18,555 nt of DNA, taken from positions 1-18,555 of the forward strand of contig NYZA01000174.1 in the NCBI GenBank assembly GCA_002686955.1, in the 5' to 3' direction. This document shows, piece after piece, positions 14,611 to 18,555 of this stretch. The translations under genes and the position numbers were made by a program. The notes below the pieces were generated by a model. The model did not search any database, was not told the origin of the DNA, and was given only the letters and a program-made list of their open reading frames with translations. Origin of the DNA: Gemmatimonadota bacterium. GTDB lineage: Bacteria > GCA-2686955. Position 1 is the stretch's first letter. Each line of letters begins with the position of its first letter.

Positions 14611-15774
14611 TCAATCCTGTCTCGTCTCCGGAGGATCGTCTTCCTCGGTTCTAATGGGCTGCTCGGGGGGAGCAAATACACCGCCGCCCGTTTCGAGCGG
14701 TGCACTCGTTTCCGAAGAGGGAGCCACGTCGCTTCGCTTTGCGTCGAAAAGTCCCTCGTCATCCGGCGCGAAGTGTACACCACCGGAGCCGGGAGCGCCG
14801 GTAAAGGAACCGCCTCCACCACCGCCATTCCCGTCTCGTGTTCCGAAGCGCGTCAGCACGACGGCTCCCAAGCCTCCGGTCCACGCGGCGTACTCGACCA
14901 GGAAACCGGCGATCCCGATCACCAGGGCGAGGGGAGCGATCAGGCCTCCCACCCCGGCGAGCAGATCAGCGAAAAGCGTTAGAAACATCAACGCGGCCGA
15001 CCCCACGAAGAAGAGCCGGAATCGCCCATCGGCCCAGCTCCAGTCGAGGCGATCTCGCACCGCCCGCCCCACCAGCCGCGATATTCCGGCCCAACCCAGC
15101 AGGAAGGCGAGCGAGATTCCGAGCAGGGCGGAAGGGATGAAGATGATGAGGACCGGGATGCCGATGATCGAGATGGCCAGAACTAGGATGCTCACCACGA
15201 ATGCTGGTACGAAAAAGACCTCGACCAGGAGCCCGACCAGGAGCGCCTTCCATGGCGCGCCGATCGCCGCCGCCTCTACCCGCTCGACCCCCTTCGGTCC
15301 GATCAATTGGGCCGCCGATGCGAGCAGGCCCAGCACCAGAATCATCACCAGGTCGAGAACCGCTTCGCCCAGGTCGCCCTCATCATCGTCTTCTCCGATC
15401 GTGATCGTGCGCGACACCGAATGAGAGCCGTTCCCCGTTCCCACTCCGAAGAAACCCGCCTCCACGAGCTCGCCGTGGATCTCCGCGCCAGGGGCCTTGT
15501 GCACGCTTCCGCCGACCGCCACGACGTCGCCGTAGACCGTGGCCTCCGGACCGAGGTTCACCGAACCCATCACGGCAACCACGTCTCCGTCGACCTCGCC
15601 ATCGATCCGCACCGAACCGCCCACGGCCACGACGTCGCCATCGACCCGCTCGTCCGCCGCGACATGAACGCTCCCGCCGATCCGCACCACCTCTTCCCGG
15701 TTCCGCATCGATCGCCGCTGCGCCGATGATCCGATATCGACCGACGGGTCATCCCCCTCATCGTTGATCTCCAC
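14611..15774 (-). CDS. Bactofilin-like (polymer-forming) multi-pass membrane protein
   Basis: The 387-aa product has short beta-helix repeats at residues 30-105: GGSVHV, DGDVVAVGGSV, DGDVVAVMGSV and YGDVVAVGGSV. These are the hallmark of bactofilin or polymer-forming cytoskeletal proteins. A charged linker follows, then about five membrane helices between 138 and 302, then a Gly-rich and acidic tail (314-387). Classical bactofilins are soluble and short, so this is a fusion that would place a polymerising head on the membrane. The GTG at 15774 is the only usable start, because an in-frame TGA lies seven codons upstream. It overlaps the preceding 85-aa gene by 17 bp, and its stop overlaps or nearly touches the sulfatase-like gene, so translational coupling is likely. 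An envelope scaffold role is inference from family knowledge. Confidence 0.87.
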   Translation of the reverse strand: MEINDEGDDPSVDIGSSAQRRSMRNREEVVRIGGSVHVAADERVDGDVVAVGGSVRIDGEVDGDVVAVMGSVNLGPEATVYGDVVAVGGSVHKAPGAEIHGELVEAGFFGVGTGNGSHSVSRTITIGEDDDEGDLGEAVLDLVMILVLGLLASAAQLIGPKGVERVEAAAIGAPWKALLVGLLVEVFFVPAFVVSILVLAISIIGIPVLIIFIPSALLGISLAFLLGWAGISRLVGRAVRDRLDWSWADGRFRLFFVGSAALMFLTLFADLLAGVGGLIAPLALVIGIAGFLVEYAAWTGGLGAVVLTRFGTRDGNGGGGGGSFTGAPGSGGVHFAPDDEGLFDAKRSDVAPSSETSAPLETGGGVFAPPEQPIRTEEDDPPETRQD

Positions 15775-16015
15775 CTTGATCGAGAATCCGTATCAGCCCG
15801 AAGAGAATCGACCCTTTCGCCCACCGCCGGGAGAGGATCGGCCTGGTGCCAGCGACCACCGCCGCCATCACCTGCTCGACAAAACGACCCGCGGGAACCG
15901 GGTTTGGAAGGCCGCGAAGCACTCCTCGGAAAAGGTGATCGGCCTCTTCTTCCGATCCGGCCGACTCGGCCGCGAGCCAGTGCTCGACAATTCTTTGGTT
16001 GTTTCTTCGGGTCAT
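15758..16015 (-). CDS. Small protein, putative degenerate anti-sigma factor
   Basis: This 85-aa protein directly follows the ECF sigma gene (31 bp gap) and overlaps the next gene by 17 bp, the usual place for an anti-sigma factor. It has an N-terminal helical acidic part (about 1-35), then LPNPVPAGRFVEQVMAAV, which resembles the segment after the anti-sigma domain in many membrane anti-sigma proteins. A weakly hydrophobic C-terminus follows (GSILFGLIRIL). It lacks the zinc-binding HxxxCxxC motif and a convincing transmembrane helix. ATG 16015 has GGAG 11 nt upstream; starts at 16039 (ATG) and 16066 (GTG, overlapping the sigma gene) remain possible. The function rests on position and a faint motif. 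Confidence 0.65.
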   Translation of the reverse strand: MTRRNNQRIVEHWLAAESAGSEEEADHLFRGVLRGLPNPVPAGRFVEQVMAAVVAGTRPILSRRWAKGSILFGLIRILDQGGDQR

Positions 16016-16046
16016 ATCGAATCGTACTCCGGCCCCCATACGCCCC

Positions 16047-16667
16047 TTATGGGTCAGTGGTTTCACCCCACCCCGCGGCCCGCATGAGCGACGCCATCTC
16101 TCTCCGTCCTCTGTGTAGATAGGTTTTGACCGTTCCGAGCGGTAGACCGGTCACGTCGACAATTTCGGAATAGCTGAGATCCAGCTGGAAGCGCAGTAGC
16201 AACACTTCGCGATAGTCGGGCCGGATCTTGGCCAGCGCGCGCTCGAGCGCGCCCGCCAGATTCTCGCGCTCCACTCGCCCAGAGGGAGCATCACTCTTCT
16301 CGTCCTCCAGGAAATCGCCCAATGACGCACTCCCGCTCTCGGTCGCGGCATCGAGCGACACCGTGGAAACCCGCTTCTTCCGCAGATGGTCGACCGCCAC
16401 GTTGTGCGCGATGCGGAAGATCCAGCTCGAGAAGCGGTAGCTCGGATCGAACTTCCCTAAGAAACGGTGGGCCCTGATGAATGCGTCCTGGCAGATATCG
16501 TTCGCAAGCTCCGGATCTCGGACGATCCGAACGACCACGGAATAGACAGGACGCTCGTAACGTCGAACCAGCTCGGCGAAGGCAGTCTGCTCTCCCCGGA
16601 GCGTCAGTTCCACCAGCCGCGCGTCTGCGGGCTCGGGTGCTCCACTGGGGATTTGTCGCTCAGGCAT
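16047..16667 (-). CDS. ECF (sigma-70 group 4) RNA polymerase sigma factor
   Basis: The 206-aa protein has sigma region 2 at about 25-97 (FAELVRRYERPVYSVVVRIV, then DICQDAFIRAHRFLGKF and FSSWIFRIAHNVAVDHLRKK) and region 4 at about 143-191 (RPDYREVLLLRFQLDLSYSEIV, then GLPLGTVKTYLHRGRREM). It lacks regions 1 and 3, as expected for ECF factors, and the length is usual. It should direct RNA polymerase to promoters of a specific stress regulon. The ATG at 16667 was chosen because the reading frame upstream is the shadow of the neighbouring gene. It starts 17 bp after the stop of the exported protein gene, so the two are probably cotranscribed. The small downstream protein is a candidate anti-sigma partner. 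Its promoter specificity cannot be read here. Confidence 0.95.
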   Translation of the reverse strand: MPERQIPSGAPEPADARLVELTLRGEQTAFAELVRRYERPVYSVVVRIVRDPELANDICQDAFIRAHRFLGKFDPSYRFSSWIFRIAHNVAVDHLRKKRVSTVSLDAATESGSASLGDFLEDEKSDAPSGRVERENLAGALERALAKIRPDYREVLLLRFQLDLSYSEIVDVTGLPLGTVKTYLHRGRREMASLMRAAGWGETTDP

Positions 16668-16684
16668 CGCTTCCGGTTGGGGAT

Positions 16685-17590
16685 CTACTCCTTCTCCCAG
16701 GCCATCTCGCCGATCCTGTGCACTTGGTACTTCCGCATCCCCTCGAAGCCCTCGATCCGCTCGTCGATCAGCGCCTTGGTGGTCATCGTTCCCTTGCTGT
16801 CGAGGGTCATCGCATCGATCGCGTCCGGCAGAAAGAAAAGCACTTTCTGCATGAAGCCCATCAGGCCTCGCTTCTCTCCCCCGATGCCACTGACCTCCAT
16901 GAAACCGACTCGCTCTTCGCTCTTGGAGATCATCCCCCGAACGAGATAGCCCTCCCACTCGGCGGGGTCCTCGGAAAAGATGTCGACGACACTGGCGAGC
17001 TCACCTGTTCCAATCTTCAGATTTGCGTCGAGCACCTCCTTCTGGAAGCGGTGCTTGTACTGTGTATCGAATATGGCGAGGATGTCGCACTGGAACGAGC
17101 TGTCCGCCGCGGCGCGTTCAGGGTTCGGAATGTAGGCGAAAAGTCGCATGTTCTCGATCGGCAGAGCGAGCCCGGGGGTGAGCGACAGATCGGCCATGGC
17201 TCGCTGCACCGTACGCCCGTCCATGTAGATCAGAGTGTTGGTGTCACGGGCGAGCGACGCGATGGCCCCCATGGAGCGGAGCATCGTCAGGCTATCTTCG
17301 GAGCAAGCCTGAAAATAGTCGCTCAGGTCGTCGAAGGTGGAACGGGCCGCCAGTATGCCGTTCCCTCCGAGCAGCGGGGCTACCCGCTCATCCACGTCGA
17401 GAACGTGGCGTTCGTGCTCGATCATCCGCTTGAGATGGGCCAGAAAGGCGGGCCTATCTCCGTAGGCTGGATCGGTCTCGAAGCTCTCCATCAGGCTCCG
17501 GCGGAGCTCATCGAGGTCCACGTCCGGCGGCGGGTCGGCCGCGACGCTGGTAGTGGCGAAGGTCAGGATCAGTGCGAGTAGGGTTCTCAT
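16685..17590 (-). CDS. Exported protein of unknown function
   Basis: I do not recognise this 301-aa protein. It begins with a convincing signal peptide (MRTLLALILTFATTSVAA, cleavage likely before DPPPDVD). The mature part is mixed alpha/beta, with LTMLRSMGAIASLARDTNTL, ALPIENMRLFAYIP, and a block around EWEGYLVRGMISKSEERVGF. The C-terminal half (DAIDAMTLDSKGTMTTKALID, then KYQVHRI) loosely resembles periplasmic beta-clam proteins of the LolA type, but this is not secure. Only one Cys pair seems possible (in FQACSED and SFQCDIL). It is the first gene of the presumed sigma-factor operon and may be an envelope sensor or a target; nothing in the sequence decides this. The ATG at 17590 has only a weak GAGATGAG upstream. 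Confidence 0.8.
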   Translation of the reverse strand: MRTLLALILTFATTSVAADPPPDVDLDELRRSLMESFETDPAYGDRPAFLAHLKRMIEHERHVLDVDERVAPLLGGNGILAARSTFDDLSDYFQACSEDSLTMLRSMGAIASLARDTNTLIYMDGRTVQRAMADLSLTPGLALPIENMRLFAYIPNPERAAADSSFQCDILAIFDTQYKHRFQKEVLDANLKIGTGELASVVDIFSEDPAEWEGYLVRGMISKSEERVGFMEVSGIGGEKRGLMGFMQKVLFFLPDAIDAMTLDSKGTMTTKALIDERIEGFEGMRKYQVHRIGEMAWEKE

Positions 17591-17607
17591 GGGCTCATCT
17601 CGTGTGT

Positions 17608-17618
17608 GTGACCGTCAC
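17608..17618. repeat. Short perfect dyad upstream of the operon
   Basis: GTGAC-C-GTCAC is a perfect 5-bp inverted repeat with a 1-bp centre, next to a TG-rich run, 18 bp upstream of the exported-protein start codon. It could be an operator or be coincidental. Confidence 0.3.
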
Positions 17619-17918
17619 GGCTGAGGCAGCAGAGGGCACCCTACCCCGCCCGCATGGAACGCGTCAGGGGGAAGAGCCTCCGTCCGCTGATTTCCTTCTT
17701 CTCGGGGAACTGGGATGACCGCGCACTGCGGGGCTGGTCCCCGTCATTCAGGTCCAGGCACGCCCCGTGGCTCCGCTCGTCCCGAACCGGCGATCGAGCT
17801 TGCCCACGCCCCGATGAAGGCGAGACTTCCTCGGGTGCTGTCGGTGCGGGGAGGCGGTGCTCCCGCGAACACGAATTGCCGGTCCGGCATCCCATGGGCC
17901 AGGAAGAGCACGGAATGA

Positions 17919-17940
17919 GCGGGCGCGCTGGAAGGCCCGC
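17919..17940 (-). terminator. Possible stem-loop after the SnoaL-like gene
   Basis: GCGGGC (17919-17924) and GCCCGC (17935-17940) pair across a 10-nt loop, 14 nt past the stop codon of the leftward gene ending at 17955. There is no U-tract, so an intrinsic terminator is only a weak call. Confidence 0.25.
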
Positions 17941-17954
17941 CGGCGCAGGCTGCA

Positions 17955-18362
17955 TCACCCTTTCCTCGCAAGCAGCAGACGCTCCGCGAGGTCGGTGATG
18001 AACCAGTCCTCCGCGATGAGATCCTCCCAGAATCGACTGACCACCATGTCGCGCCACACGATCGGGCGGCCGGTGGCGGGGAAGCCCTTGAAACTACCCT
18101 TGTGCGTGGCACGGAAAGTCCGTTGCCAGGCAACTCGGTCCTTGCCCTCCTCGAGAATCTCGACTTCGACCCGGATGTCTGGAAAGGCACGCCGATACAT
18201 GCCGAGCACTTTTCGAATCGCGCCGTGGTCCCATGTCGCGTCTTCGTCCGTCAGATGGACGACATAGTCTGGCGTGAAAAACTGGGCAATCGCATCGAGG
18301 TTTCCATCAGCGATGAGTATCGAGTTGGCTGCTTCGATCTTCGATGCCAGTAGTCGGCTCAT
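17955..18362 (-). CDS. SnoaL-like / ester-cyclase (NTF2-fold) protein
   Basis: The 135-aa product has the single-domain length and pattern of SnoaL-like proteins: an N-terminal helix with NLDAIAQFFTPDYVVH, then DATWDHGAIRKVLGMYRRAFPDIRVEVEILEEGKDRVAWQ, and the family-typical THKGSFKGFPATGRPI followed by a strand. The fold is a cone-shaped alpha+beta barrel that binds small hydrophobic molecules; some members are polyketide cyclases, most are uncharacterised. No biosynthetic genes are nearby, so a role in polyketide synthesis is not supported. The ATG at 18362 has an excellent AAGGAG (18370-18375) 7 nt upstream. It starts 15 bp after the stop of another leftward gene at the window edge, so the two are likely cotranscribed. 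Confidence 0.88.
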   Translation of the reverse strand: MSRLLASKIEAANSILIADGNLDAIAQFFTPDYVVHLTDEDATWDHGAIRKVLGMYRRAFPDIRVEVEILEEGKDRVAWQRTFRATHKGSFKGFPATGRPIVWRDMVVSRFWEDLIAEDWFITDLAERLLLARKG

Positions 18363-18377
18363 GTGTCGGCTCCTTTC

Positions 18378-18555
18378 TCACTCACTGTCGCTTGCGCGAA
18401 CCCAATCTAGGAGCCTGTTGCGCATGGTCTTCGCTTCGCCCAGCATCCGTCTTCGTTCCGATCTCTGCGTCGCCAAGTCCTTGAAAGGCAACCAGCCTTC
18501 CCGCGGACTCAGCTCCTTGATCTCGAAACGAACTCGAACACTGGGCTCGAAAGCC
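18378..18555 (-). CDS. 3' end of a leftward gene cut by the window edge
   Basis: One minus-strand frame is open from the window end to a TGA at 18378-18380 and gives 58 residues of plausible protein: it contains VRVRFEIKELSPREGWLPF, KDLATQRSERRRMLGEAK and ends NRLLDWVRASDSE. The charged, helical C-terminus and the 15-bp gap to the SnoaL-like start suggest a real gene. The family is not recognisable from this fragment; its start lies outside the window. Confidence 0.6.
   Translation of the reverse strand, partial: AFEPSVRVRFEIKELSPREGWLPFKDLATQRSERRRMLGEAKTMRNRLLDWVRASDSE

Larger units (their letters stand above)
17591..17954. other. 364-bp region without a supported gene
   Basis: Open frames here run through low-complexity Arg/Pro/Ser-rich translations and look like noise in GC-rich DNA. 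One minus-strand frame at about 17744-17910 reads like globular protein (LFLAHGMPDRQFVFAGA, then GSLAFIGAWASSI) but has no start or ribosome site, so it may be a gene remnant. The region should hold the promoter of the leftward operon starting at 17590. I found no sigma-54 motif and no convincing ECF or sigma-70 promoter by eye. Confidence 0.5.

Noticed and set aside
15500-15690. Repeated ACGACGTCGCC-type DNA motifs as a nucleotide repeat or CRISPR-like array
   Set aside because: They are explained by the protein-level beta-helix repeats (GDVVAVGGSV) of the bactofilin-like gene.
16047-16958. Longer start (16958) for the sigma factor
   Set aside because: The added residues are a shadow of the exported-protein gene and do not resemble a sigma factor.
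17744-18190. 148-aa minus-strand ORF across the SnoaL-like gene and the spacer
   Set aside because: Its first half is an out-of-frame shadow of the SnoaL-like gene; only the last part has any protein-like character, reported as a possible remnant.

Overview
The window is GC-rich DNA, densely coding, and carries no rRNA, tRNA, CRISPR array or intact transposase that I can recognise. Its gene content is heavy in signalling and cell-envelope functions: a hybrid histidine kinase, a response-regulator diguanylate cyclase, a 1683-residue Ser/Thr-kinase/TPR/GAF/sigma-54-activator fusion, an ECF sigma factor, a bactofilin-like membrane protein, a SPOR-type membrane protein and a secreted lamin-tail protein. 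This fits a high-GC, signalling-rich Gram-negative lineage, for example Myxococcota/deltaproteobacteria or an FCB-type candidate phylum such as Eisenbacteria. That placement is inferred from architecture and base composition only.

Layout. Bases 1-168 form one long imperfect palindrome. Then comes a leftward gene (173-2272) for a membrane protein with a Cys-motif PAS-like region and a C-terminal SPOR-like domain. It is divergent, across 331 bp, from a rightward PAS-HisKA-HATPase-REC kinase (2604-4055). That kinase gene overlaps tail-to-tail by 35 bp with a leftward REC-GGEEF diguanylate cyclase (4021-5019). Upstream of the cyclase, in the same direction, lie a secreted lamin-tail-domain protein (5117-6064) and the giant regulator (6248-11299). 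A rightward GT4 glycosyltransferase (11435-12727) is divergent from the regulator and ends 4 bp from the convergent sulfatase-like gene.

From 17590 down to 12732 runs a tightly packed leftward cluster that looks like one operon: exported protein of unknown function, ECF sigma factor, 85-aa putative degenerate anti-sigma factor, bactofilin-like multi-pass membrane protein, membrane-anchored sulfatase/phosphatase-superfamily enzyme. To its right are a non-coding stretch, a SnoaL-like protein (17955-18362), and the 3' end of another leftward gene cut by the window edge (18378-18555).

The most interesting inference is a local regulatory circuit. The short gap between the giant sigma-54 activator gene and the lamin-tail gene holds a close match to a sigma-54 promoter (6111-6127) pointing at the lamin-tail and diguanylate cyclase genes. 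About 130 bp upstream of the predicted start is an 18-bp dyad (6221-6238) of the kind bound by Fis-type helix-turn-helix enhancer-binding proteins. The fusion regulator may therefore act directly on its neighbours, linking kinase/TPR/GAF sensing to an exported protein and c-di-GMP synthesis. The second theme is a probable sigma-factor-controlled envelope operon.
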